A DNA stretch of 5,312 nt from an uncultured Devosia sp. (GTDB lineage Bacteria; Pseudomonadota; Alphaproteobacteria; Rhizobiales; Devosiaceae): positions 1-5,312 of the forward strand of contig CAKTFF010000183.1 in NCBI GenBank assembly GCA_934553185.1, given 5' to 3'. The notes beneath the pieces were generated by a model. That model saw only the letters and a list, made by a program, of their open reading frames with translations, ran no database searches and had not been told where the DNA came from. Positions 1-4,568 of the stretch are shown here, in pieces. Made by a program: the position numbers and the translations under genes. The stretch's first letter is position 1. Each line of letters begins with the position of its first letter.

Positions 1-51
1 CCCACCTAAAGCATGGCACGACAGCGACAAGCAGAGGCAGGAGAGGCGGGC

Positions 52-276
52 ATGAAGCACGAGATGATCGCAAGCCGTACGACTGGCGAGCATGCTGTCG
101 TCACGATCTCACTCGAAGGCGTCGTCACCAAGGACATGCACAACGAGCTTGCCATGTTCGCCCCTGCGCTTGTGGCTGTCGTAGGTCGGATGCATGCCAA
201 GGCTTGGTATGATGACGAGGATCATTCGATCACCATCAGGCGAGACCTCGACGCACCGCCCATGCCTCACCGCTAG
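52..276 (+). CDS. Small hypothetical protein, 74 aa
   Basis: I do not recognise this protein. It is a soluble-looking 74-residue chain without a signal peptide or membrane helix. A central hydrophobic stretch (AMFAPALVAVVGRM, about residues 33-46) is too short and mixed to call a membrane segment, and the C-terminal part is rich in Asp/Arg (YDDEDHSITIRRDLD). The frame is open from an ATG at 13, but the ATG at 52 is preferred because AGGAG at 39-43 sits 8 nt upstream. It lies 119 bp before the terminase genes in the same direction and could be the last gene of an upstream phage module or a leader gene of the packaging operon. Coding status rests on the ribosome binding site and the uninterrupted frame. 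No function is proposed. Confidence 0.5.
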   Translation: MKHEMIASRTTGEHAVVTISLEGVVTKDMHNELAMFAPALVAVVGRMHAKAWYDDEDHSITIRRDLDAPPMPHR

Positions 277-354
277 TACCTAGGGGGGCAGCCAAAACTT
301 CCCAAGGCCGTCGCTTTCCGGACCCGCGATGCACTCACGCATAGATTTTTTCCT

Positions 355-370
355 CCCTCAGAATTGAGGG
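355..370. repeat. Short inverted repeat ahead of the terminase operon
   Basis: CCCTCA-GAAT-TGAGGG forms a perfect 6-bp stem with a 4-nt loop. It lies in the 119-bp non-coding gap between the first gene and terS, 25 bp before the terS start and just after a T6 run (346-351). No T-run follows on the + strand, and on the - strand it is followed by AGGAAAAAA rather than U-rich sequence, so it is not a good intrinsic terminator either way. It could be an operator or an RNA hairpin in the terS leader. Apart from this hairpin and a CCTAGG palindrome near 279, I see nothing convincing in 277-395; in particular no good -35/-10 pair. Confidence 0.4.
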
Positions 371-395
371 TGCGAACCAAGGCTGATTTTCACCC

Positions 396-950
396 ATGAC
401 CGACGCAAAAACGACCGTCGACTGGGCGGGGATTGAATTCGACTATCGTTCTACAACCCGCAGCATTCGGGAGATTGCGCGCTGGTTTCAGCTGTCCGAG
501 ACGGCAATTCGCAAGAAAGCCAGGGCGGAAGGCTGGGTTCGCGAGGCTGGTTCGCAAGGTTCGCGGGTGCAAACCGCTGCGCCGGCTGTGGATGTGCAGC
601 CAAAAGAGACGCCAAAGATCGAAGAGGTTATAGGCCGCGGTCGGAACCTCATCGATCGGCTGATGGATGAACTCGACGCCGAAACGCTGCACCGCGGCGA
701 GATGGAAGTGATCATTCAGGAGAACGAGAAAGACCCTGCGCGGCTGCAGGCACTGCGCCAGGCTGTTTCGCTGCCTGTCAGGGCAAAGACGTTGCAGACG
801 CTGGCTCTGGCGCTCAAGACCATGGGCGAGACGGCTGCACCGGAGGGCAAGAAGGCTCAACGGAAGAACGCGGCGGATGCTGCTACGGCGCCCGGCGGTA
901 AGTTTGCCCCGCGTCCTGGCCCGCCGCATCTGTCTGTGGTCAGTAGGTGA
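396..950 (+). CDS. terS: Phage terminase small subunit
   Basis: This is the DNA-recognition subunit of the packaging motor: it binds the packaging site and loads the large subunit. The 184-residue chain starts with the pattern typical of small terminases with a homeodomain-like HTH: VDWAGIEFDYRST followed by SIREIARWFQLSETAIRKK and ending in RAEGW (helix-turn-helix about residues 21-48). A charged helical region follows (about 76-145), the likely oligomerisation core. The tail is Ala/Pro/Gly-rich and disordered-looking (GGKFAPRPGPP), as I recall for homologues from rhizobia. The ATG at 396 has only a weak, distant AAGG (379-382), so initiation may be modest. The stop overlaps the terL start (GTGA at 947-950), so the two are translationally coupled. 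The position directly before terL makes the call firm. Confidence 0.88.
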   Translation: MTDAKTTVDWAGIEFDYRSTTRSIREIARWFQLSETAIRKKARAEGWVREAGSQGSRVQTAAPAVDVQPKETPKIEEVIGRGRNLIDRLMDELDAETLHRGEMEVIIQENEKDPARLQALRQAVSLPVRAKTLQTLALALKTMGETAAPEGKKAQRKNAADAATAPGGKFAPRPGPPHLSVVSR

Positions 951-2599
951 CTACGCCGGAATGGTCGACCGCATGCGTCGACTGGGAAAAGAGGATTGTG
1001 GCGCAGCGATCGCTGATCCCTTTCAAGCCGCTGTTCGCCAGCGAGGCGGAACATGCGCTGCTGGTGTTCAAGTCGCTCAAGGTTGTGGACCTGCCGGGCC
1101 AGCCGACCTTCGGCGAAGTCAGTGAGCAGTGGGTTTTTGACTTTGTGGCTGCCATTTTCGGCGCATATGACGCATCGACTGGCAAGCAGCTGGTGACCGA
1201 GTTCTTTCTGCTCATTAGCAAGAAGAACACCAAGTCGACCATTGCCGCGGCGATCATGCTCACGGCGTTGATCATCAATTGGCGCCACAATGAGGAGCTT
1301 TTGATCCTCGCCCCTACGATCGAGGTTGCGCAAAACAGCTACAAGCCGGCTGCCGCAATGGTGCGGGCCGATCCCGAGCTAGACGCCAATGCCGGCGAAG
1401 GCGGGTTCCTGACGGTTCAGGACCATATCCGGACCATCAAGCACCTGGGAAACGATGCGGTGCTGAAAGTCGTCGCCGCCGATACCGACACAGTGTCAGG
1501 CAAGAAGGCCGGCCGCATCTTGATTGACGAGCTTTGGGTGTTCGGCAAACGGCCAAACGCCGATGCAATGCTACGGGAGGCAACTGGCGGGCTGGTGTCC
1601 CGACCAGAAGGCTTTGTGATCTACCTATCGACGCAAAGCGACGAACCGCCGGCGGGCGTGTTCAAGGCGCGGCTCGACTATGCGCGACAGATACGTGATG
1701 GGCAGGTGACGAATAAAAAGTTCCTGCCGATCCTCTATGAGTTTCCGGCCTCGATGATCGAGAGCAAAGCATACGAGGATCCCGGCAACTTCTACGTGAC
1801 CAACCCGAACCTTGGTCGATCTGTCAGCCAAGAATGGCTTGAGGAAGAGCTGATCAAGGAGCTTTCTGGGGATCGCACGACACTGGCGACGTTCCTTGCC
1901 AAGCATCTGAATGTTGAGATCGGCATGAACCTGCGGGCCAATCGATGGCCTGGAGCGGATTTTTGGGACAAGGGCTCGGTTACGTCGATTGGCTGCCGTC
2001 TCGATGATCTGGGCGGCTTTCTTGACCAATGCGAAGTGGTTGTTCCCGGCTTGGATGGCGGCGGTTTGGACGACTTAACAGGGTTGTCTCTGGTAGGGAG
2101 AAGCCGAAAAACGCAGGAATGGCTTTCCTGGTCTCACGCCTGGGCGCACGAAAGTGTTTTGACCCGGCGCCAGAAGATTGCGCCACGGCTACGCGACTTT
2201 GCGGCTGTCGGCGAACTGACGATCTTTACCGACGACTTAGAGGACCAGGCTGCCATCGTGGACATTGTTGCCGAGGTCAAAGACCGCGGCCTGCTTGCAT
2301 GCGTGGCAGCTGACCCTGCGGGGCTTGGTGAGATGCTGGAGGCCCTAAAAGCTATCGGGGTCACAACTGATAACGGCGAACTTGTTGGCGTTGGCCAAGG
2401 CTTCAAGCTCATGGACGCGATCAAGGTCACCGAGCGGCGACTGGCGAACGGCACCTTCAAACACAGCTCATCCAAACTGATGGCTTGGTGTGTCGGCAAC
2501 CTAAAGATTGAACCAACCGCTACCGCGATCAGGGCGACGAAACAGACTGCTGGTGACGCTAAAATCGACCCGGTCATGGCAACTGTTGATGATTGCTGA
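947..2599 (+). CDS. terL: Phage terminase large subunit, HK97 type (Terminase_1 family)
   Basis: This is the ATP-driven DNA translocase and headful/site nuclease of the packaging motor, docking at the portal during packaging. The 550-residue length is normal for the family. The N-terminal ATPase has a Walker A variant SKKNTKST (about 91-98; the usual Gly is Thr, a kind of change tolerated in this family), Walker B ILIDEL (191-196, D194/E195) and a coupling motif near YLSTQS (226-231). The C-terminal RNase H-like nuclease shows acidic positions in GLDGGGLDD (D370, D375/D376), CVAADP (D456) and AKIDPVMA (D541), matching the metal-binding pattern. Translation starts at GTG 947 overlapping the terS stop. 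The very end (MATVDDC, then stop) is shorter than I expect after KIDPVMA, and the +1 frame continues LLMIAENQ, so a late frameshift is possible; the catalytic Asp lies before it. No portal gene follows; a terminator does. Confidence 0.94.
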   Translation: MTTPEWSTACVDWEKRIVAQRSLIPFKPLFASEAEHALLVFKSLKVVDLPGQPTFGEVSEQWVFDFVAAIFGAYDASTGKQLVTEFFLLISKKNTKSTIAAAIMLTALIINWRHNEELLILAPTIEVAQNSYKPAAAMVRADPELDANAGEGGFLTVQDHIRTIKHLGNDAVLKVVAADTDTVSGKKAGRILIDELWVFGKRPNADAMLREATGGLVSRPEGFVIYLSTQSDEPPAGVFKARLDYARQIRDGQVTNKKFLPILYEFPASMIESKAYEDPGNFYVTNPNLGRSVSQEWLEEELIKELSGDRTTLATFLAKHLNVEIGMNLRANRWPGADFWDKGSVTSIGCRLDDLGGFLDQCEVVVPGLDGGGLDDLTGLSLVGRSRKTQEWLSWSHAWAHESVLTRRQKIAPRLRDFAAVGELTIFTDDLEDQAAIVDIVAEVKDRGLLACVAADPAGLGEMLEALKAIGVTTDNGELVGVGQGFKLMDAIKVTERRLANGTFKHSSSKLMAWCVGNLKIEPTATAIRATKQTAGDAKIDPVMATVDDC

Positions 2600-2624
2600 A
2601 AACCAATAAACAACACAACTACTT

Positions 2625-2647
2625 AGGGGCCATTTGGCCCCTTTTTT
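2625..2647 (+). terminator. Intrinsic terminator after terL
   Basis: A perfect stem AGGGGCC / GGCCCCT with an ATTT loop (2625-2642) runs straight into a T6 tract (2642-2647). It starts 25 bp after the terL stop and points in the direction of terL transcription. It has all the parts of a Rho-independent terminator and separates the packaging genes from the small-gene operon starting at 2759. On the opposite strand there is no U-run, so it should act in one direction only. Confidence 0.9.
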
Positions 2648-2714
2648 GTGCTTATAGCGCCAGCCCCCAAGGCGCACGGCTAACCCTTTGATTTTCCCGA
2701 CAGTTCCCCAAAGA

Positions 2715-2729
2715 CACGGCGAGGCCGTG
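2715..2729. promoter_or_regulatory. Inverted repeat upstream of the AlpA-like gene (possible operator)
   Basis: CACGGC-GAG-GCCGTG is a perfect 6-bp inverted repeat with a 3-nt centre, 29 bp before the start of the HTH gene at 2759. A weaker stem GCGCC/GGCGC with a 9-nt loop lies at 2657-2675. Both fall in the 159-bp gap after the terL terminator, where the promoter of the second operon should be. I could not find a clear -35/-10 pair there. The position suggests a control site, perhaps for the HTH protein encoded next, but that is inference from location only. Confidence 0.35.
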
Positions 2730-2758
2730 CGACATCAACGCGACTTAGAGGCGACAAA

Positions 2759-2977
2759 ATGAAAGCAGACGATAAGCCCGACCTGATGAACGGCTACGAG
2801 GAAATAGGCGCCCATCTGGGCATGACTGAGCGGCAGGCCGAACACCTCCGCGAGAACGATCCCACCTTTCCGACCTTCAAGCTGGGCAGGAAGGTGTGCG
2901 CCCTGCGCAGCAAGGTTGATCGCTGGCTCGCTGACAAGGCGGCGCGGACGGTGGTTGAGGGCAGCGCCAATGGCTGA
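2759..2977 (+). CDS. AlpA/excisionase-like winged helix-turn-helix DNA-binding protein
   Basis: This 72-residue protein is essentially one DNA-binding domain. GYEEIGAHLGMTERQAEHLRE (about 12-32) forms the HTH; FPTFKLGRKVCALRSKVDRWLADKA (about 37-61) is the wing and closing helix. The pattern of an HTH followed by P-x-FKLG, a basic wing and then xxxDRWL is that of AlpA/excisionase-type (HTH_17-like) proteins, which act as transcriptional activators or recombination directionality factors in prophages and satellites. The start is well supported: GAGG at 2748-2751 lies 7 nt before the ATG. It is the first gene of the operon after the terL terminator and overlaps the next gene by 8 bp. Targets may be the inverted repeat at 2715-2729 or the palindromes at 3702-3801; the sequence does not decide. 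No integrase is seen next to it. Confidence 0.75.
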   Translation: MKADDKPDLMNGYEEIGAHLGMTERQAEHLRENDPTFPTFKLGRKVCALRSKVDRWLADKAARTVVEGSANG

Positions 2978-3203
2978 GCATGTCATGACGATCAAAAAGA
3001 ACAGCCGCGAGGAAATCCGCGTGGGCTTGGACGAGTTTGAAGGGCGGCCGATCTTTCAAGCCCGCGTCTATTACGATCCCGGCGATGGCGACATGCGCCC
3101 TGGCAAGAACGGGATCGGCTTTAAGGCCGAGCTGCTGGCAGACTTCGCGGATGGTGTCTCGCTTGCGCTGGAAAAGGCGCGGGCCAGAGGATTGGTGAAA
3201 TGA
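2970..3203 (+). CDS. PC4/p15-like transcriptional coactivator family, single-strand DNA-binding
   Basis: This 77-residue protein fits the PC4 (p15) C-terminal domain fold, whose members form dimers that bind single-stranded or melted DNA. Features are a beta-strand pattern starting IKKNSREEIRVGLDEFEGRPIFQARVYY (about 8-35), a turn with DMRPGKNGIGFKAELL (about 41-56) that matches the family's K-x-GI/V-x-L strand, and a C-terminal helix ADFADGVSLALEKARARG (about 57-74). The ATG at 2970 is chosen over an upstream TTG because it overlaps the stop of the preceding gene by 8 bp (ATGGCTGA), typical of translational coupling, and removes an unlikely Arg-rich leader. Phage and plasmid PC4-like proteins have been linked to replication or transcription control. 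Placement between two winged-helix genes and shortly before a palindrome array fits either role. Confidence 0.68.
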   Translation: MAEHVMTIKKNSREEIRVGLDEFEGRPIFQARVYYDPGDGDMRPGKNGIGFKAELLADFADGVSLALEKARARGLVK

Positions 3204-3204
3204 G

Positions 3205-3603
3205 ATGCCCCGATCACCACAGCGCCGCCGGGAAACCAAAATCGAGGGCGCCTTTGTTCCTCACCGATCGGACATGATCGCAAGCGCGGCCTGGGCAGCA
3301 TTGGGCCATGCTTCCAGGCAAATACTTGACCGGCTTGAGATCGAGCATATGGCGCATGCCGGCACCGAGAACGGGAACCTCCCTTGCACCTATGACGATT
3401 TTGAGCGGTACGGGGTCAGGCGCCGGTCAATCCCCGACGCTATGCGCCAGCTACAGCGCTTGGGCTTTGTGATCGTCGCGGAGCAGGGCAGGGGTGGCAA
3501 TGCTGAATGGCGCCGCGCCAGTCGGTATCGCCTGACCTATCTGGGCGCGGGCGGCATGCCTCCCACGGATGAATGGCGAAGATTTGTGAAAGAGCATCCG
3601 TGA
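3205..3603 (+). CDS. Winged-helix protein, probable replication or regulatory protein of the element
   Basis: The start lies 1 bp after the stop of the PC4-like gene. The 132-residue protein has a basic N-terminus (PRSPQRRRETK), a helix SAAWAALGHASRQILDRLEIEHMAH (about 27-51), the motif NGNLPCTYDDFERYGVRRRSIPDAMRQLQRLGFVIV (about 56-91), which reads as a winged-helix unit with recognition helix around 70-84, then a wing with RGGNAEWRRASRYRLTYLG (about 96-114). I recall this family (L-P-x-TYDDF-x-RYG, GN-x-E, YRLTY, PTDEW) as a widespread but uncharacterised alphaproteobacterial phage/plasmid protein, loosely similar to replication-protein winged helices. Homologues I recall often have a longer tail. 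Here the protein stops at KEHP and the palindrome array begins 98 bp later in DNA that keeps a degraded reading frame. A role binding that array is inferred from proximity. Confidence 0.65.
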   Translation: MPRSPQRRRETKIEGAFVPHRSDMIASAAWAALGHASRQILDRLEIEHMAHAGTENGNLPCTYDDFERYGVRRRSIPDAMRQLQRLGFVIVAEQGRGGNAEWRRASRYRLTYLGAGGMPPTDEWRRFVKEHP

Positions 3604-3648
3604 GGCGGCTTGCTTCGGCGCTTTTGGGTAGCGCGCTGCGCCGCCTCA
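3601..3648. repeat. Long-loop inverted repeat at the stop of the winged-helix gene
   Basis: TGAGGCGGC (3601-3609, including the stop codon) pairs perfectly with GCCGCCTCA (3640-3648) across a 30-nt loop. The loop holds the 8-bp palindrome AGCGCGCT at 3630-3637. The RNA could form a stable stem right behind the gene, but no T-run follows, so a standard terminator is unlikely. The rest of 3604-3829 has no intact gene: after this hairpin come a C-rich stretch, TATAGA near 3691, and the palindrome array. Confidence 0.4.
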
Positions 3649-3701
3649 CTACTCCGGGAATGAGTGCCCCGGTCCCCCATCCCCCGTAGATATAGAAAGT
3701 A

Positions 3702-3801
3702 GGGGCGAAAACGCCCCCAATGCAGTAGGGGCGAAAACGCCCCCGAAAACGTCGCCAATCAGGGGCGAAAACGCCCCCGGTACTAGGGGCGAAAACGCCC
3801 C
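3702..3801. repeat. Array of four identical 16-bp palindromes (iteron or operator array)
   Basis: GGGGCGAAAACGCCCC occurs four times without a mismatch, at 3702-3717, 3728-3743, 3762-3777 and 3786-3801. Each copy has perfect 6-bp arms around AAAA. Three copies share the flank TAGGGG and three end in an extra C. A degenerate fifth core, CGAAAACG followed by TCGCC, lies at 3744-3756 between copies 2 and 3. Start-to-start distances are 26, 34 and 24 bp. The array is downstream of the winged-helix gene and 28 bp before the HNH-like gene. Identical, closely spaced palindromes in an otherwise non-coding stretch are typical of binding sites for a dimeric or cooperatively binding protein: an iteron-type replication origin or a multi-operator control region. 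Transcribed, each copy could also fold into a hairpin. It is not a CRISPR array, because spacers are 8-18 bp and units are palindromic. Confidence 0.85.
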
Positions 3802-3829
3802 TGGGCTTCTAATTTCAGGACATCGCTTG

Positions 3830-4120
3830 ATGACACAACGCACCCCCCCGGCGGCGCCTAAAGTCGTGCCCGCTGTTCGCTTCCCATTCCAGTGGGCGTG
3901 GCGGCTCCGCAACCCGGACAAGACTGCAGCCCACCAAGCGGTCAAGAAGGCGATCCGCGCCGGCACACTGGTGCGTGGAGCGTGTGAGGACGCTGACCAG
4001 GGGCCATGCACCAGCGGCCCGGTTGAGGCCCATCATCCAGATTATTCCCAGCCCTTGATGGTCGTCTGGCTTTGCCGAGGCCACCACAAGCGGCGCCATG
4101 CCAGAAGGGCAAAGCCATGA
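3830..4120 (+). CDS. HNH-like zinc-binding phage protein
   Basis: This 96-residue protein has a basic N-terminal half and a C-terminal zinc-binding module: C52 and C60, then EAHHPDYSQPLMVVWLC (67-82), then CRGHHKRRH (82-90). The core EAHH-x-DYS-x-PL-x-V-x-WLC-x-x-x-H is the signature of small phage HNH-like/zinc-finger proteins that I recall from the packaging regions of tailed phages, where the usual zinc ligands are two CxxC knuckles. Here the first knuckle is stretched (CEDADQGPC) and the second reads CxxH, so zinc binding may persist with altered ligands and nuclease activity is uncertain. HNH proteins can assist terminase-dependent packaging in HK97-type phages. The ATG at 3830 is preferred over TTG 3827, with AGGA at 3817-3820 spaced 9 nt. 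Its stop overlaps the next start (ATGA). Confidence 0.65.
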   Translation: MTQRTPPAAPKVVPAVRFPFQWAWRLRNPDKTAAHQAVKKAIRAGTLVRGACEDADQGPCTSGPVEAHHPDYSQPLMVVWLCRGHHKRRHARRAKP

Positions 4121-4395
4121 CCAACAAGCCAAAGCCGACCGACCTTGAGACCGAGCGCCAAGCCGTGGCGGCCAAAGACCTGCAAGCCTTCTGTGATGTC
4201 GTGGTGACGCGGGCAGCGGAGCTAATGGCCGAGCAGAATGCCCCGTTCGAGATGATCATCGACCGGCTTGTCACCTATGCCGTGGCGCAATGCGTCACCA
4301 GCTTCGGCAGGGGCGATGCGCTCAAGCTGCTGCGGCAGGGCATACGCAGTGTGAACGAGGGTTCATTCGATCACATGGAAAAGCCCGTCAACTGA
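4117..4395 (+). CDS. Small helical protein of unknown function, 92 aa
   Basis: I cannot assign a function. The 92-residue chain is predicted by eye to be largely alpha-helical: a charged N-terminus (KPKPTDLETERQ), a long helix around AKDLQAFCDVVVTRAAELMAEQ (about 24-45), and PFEMIIDRLVTYAVAQCVTSFGRGDALKLLRQGIRSV (about 47-83). There is no signal peptide or clear membrane segment. The start is well defined: ATG 4117 overlaps the HNH-like stop as ATGA and is preceded by AGAAGG at 4103-4108, 8 nt upstream. I have an impression of similar small proteins in rhizobial phage islands, all uncharacterised. Its stop marks the end of the tightly packed small-gene block; 173 bp without a gene follow. Confidence 0.7.
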   Translation: MTNKPKPTDLETERQAVAAKDLQAFCDVVVTRAAELMAEQNAPFEMIIDRLVTYAVAQCVTSFGRGDALKLLRQGIRSVNEGSFDHMEKPVN

Positions 4396-4396
4396 C

Positions 4397-4425
4397 TTGC
4401 AGTTAATCCGCTTCGCGCCTATTGT
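4397..4425 (+). promoter_or_regulatory. Weak sigma70-like promoter candidate before the head genes
   Basis: TTGCAG (4397-4402) and TATTGT (4420-4425) are separated by 17 bp. They match the -35 consensus at 3 of 6 and the -10 consensus at 4 of 6 positions. The site begins right after the stop of the 92-aa gene and precedes the repeat-containing leader of the protease gene, where a head-operon promoter would make sense. The match is weak and could arise by chance. Confidence 0.25.
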
Positions 4426-4446
4426 TGGGGTGTCTGATTTGCATCC

Positions 4447-4512
4447 GTCACCAGCTGGTCTGGGGCGCACGGCAGACAGGCACCTTCGATGTCACCAGCT
4501 GGTCTGGGGCGC
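4447..4512. repeat. Perfect 22-bp direct repeat, 44-bp period
   Basis: The 22-bp unit at 4447-4468 recurs without a mismatch at 4491-4512. Each copy contains the 10-bp palindrome ACCAGCTGGT (4450-4459 and 4494-4503) followed by CTGGGGCGC. The 44-bp start-to-start distance is about four helical turns, so two bound proteins would lie on nearly the same face of the DNA. The 22 bp between copies are not duplicated. The pair sits in the 173-bp leader between the small-gene block and the prohead protease gene, 57 bp before its start, a natural position for a control site of the head genes. A chance local duplication is the alternative. Confidence 0.75.
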
Positions 4513-4527
4513 GAAGCACGAGAACCA

Positions 4528-4543
4528 AGGCGCTATGGCGCCT
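4528..4543. repeat. Short hairpin in the protease leader
   Basis: AGGCGC-TATG-GCGCCT is a perfect 6-bp inverted repeat with a 4-nt loop, 25 bp before the protease start codon and shortly after the second 22-bp repeat. No T-run follows at once. It could be an operator half-pair or an RNA hairpin near the ribosome binding site (GAGGT at 4560-4564). Confidence 0.35.
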
Positions 4544-4568
4544 GTGCTTTGACGCATTCGAGGTGCCC

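Noticed and set aside
64..75. 12-bp match ATGATCGCAAGC shared with 3274-3285
   Set aside because: Both are inside coding regions in unrelated contexts; a match of this length is plausible by chance and no longer homology surrounds it.
91..98. Walker A of TerL (residues 91-98, SKKNTKST) lacking the usual glycine, considered as a loss-of-function change
   Set aside because: HK97-type large terminases often have K-N-x-K-S/T at this site, and the rest of the ATPase and nuclease motifs are intact. Coordinates here are residue numbers of TerL.
390..929. Minus-strand open frame opposite terS
   Set aside because: Arg/Leu/Cys-rich translation without a recognisable domain, fully opposite a convincing small terminase. 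High-GC genes commonly produce such shadows.
3702..3801. CRISPR array
   Set aside because: Repeats are only 16 bp, perfectly palindromic, with spacers of 8-18 bp, and no cas genes are present.
3649..4011. Long minus-strand open frame with GAFSPL peptide repeats over the palindromes
   Set aside because: The repeats are palindromic DNA and give repeated peptides on either strand. The frame overlaps the HNH-like gene and has no recognisable domain, so it is a by-product of the array.
4293..4314. Possible third copy of the 22-bp repeat inside the 92-aa gene
   Set aside because: Only the first 10 bases (GTCACCAGCT) match exactly and the rest aligns poorly. It lies in coding sequence, so chance is the simpler explanation.
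4422..4568. N-terminal extension of the protease from an upstream TTG
   Set aside because: The extension covers the direct repeats and hairpin and has no family similarity, whereas ATG 4569 has a good GAGGT ribosome binding site and gives the normal protease length.
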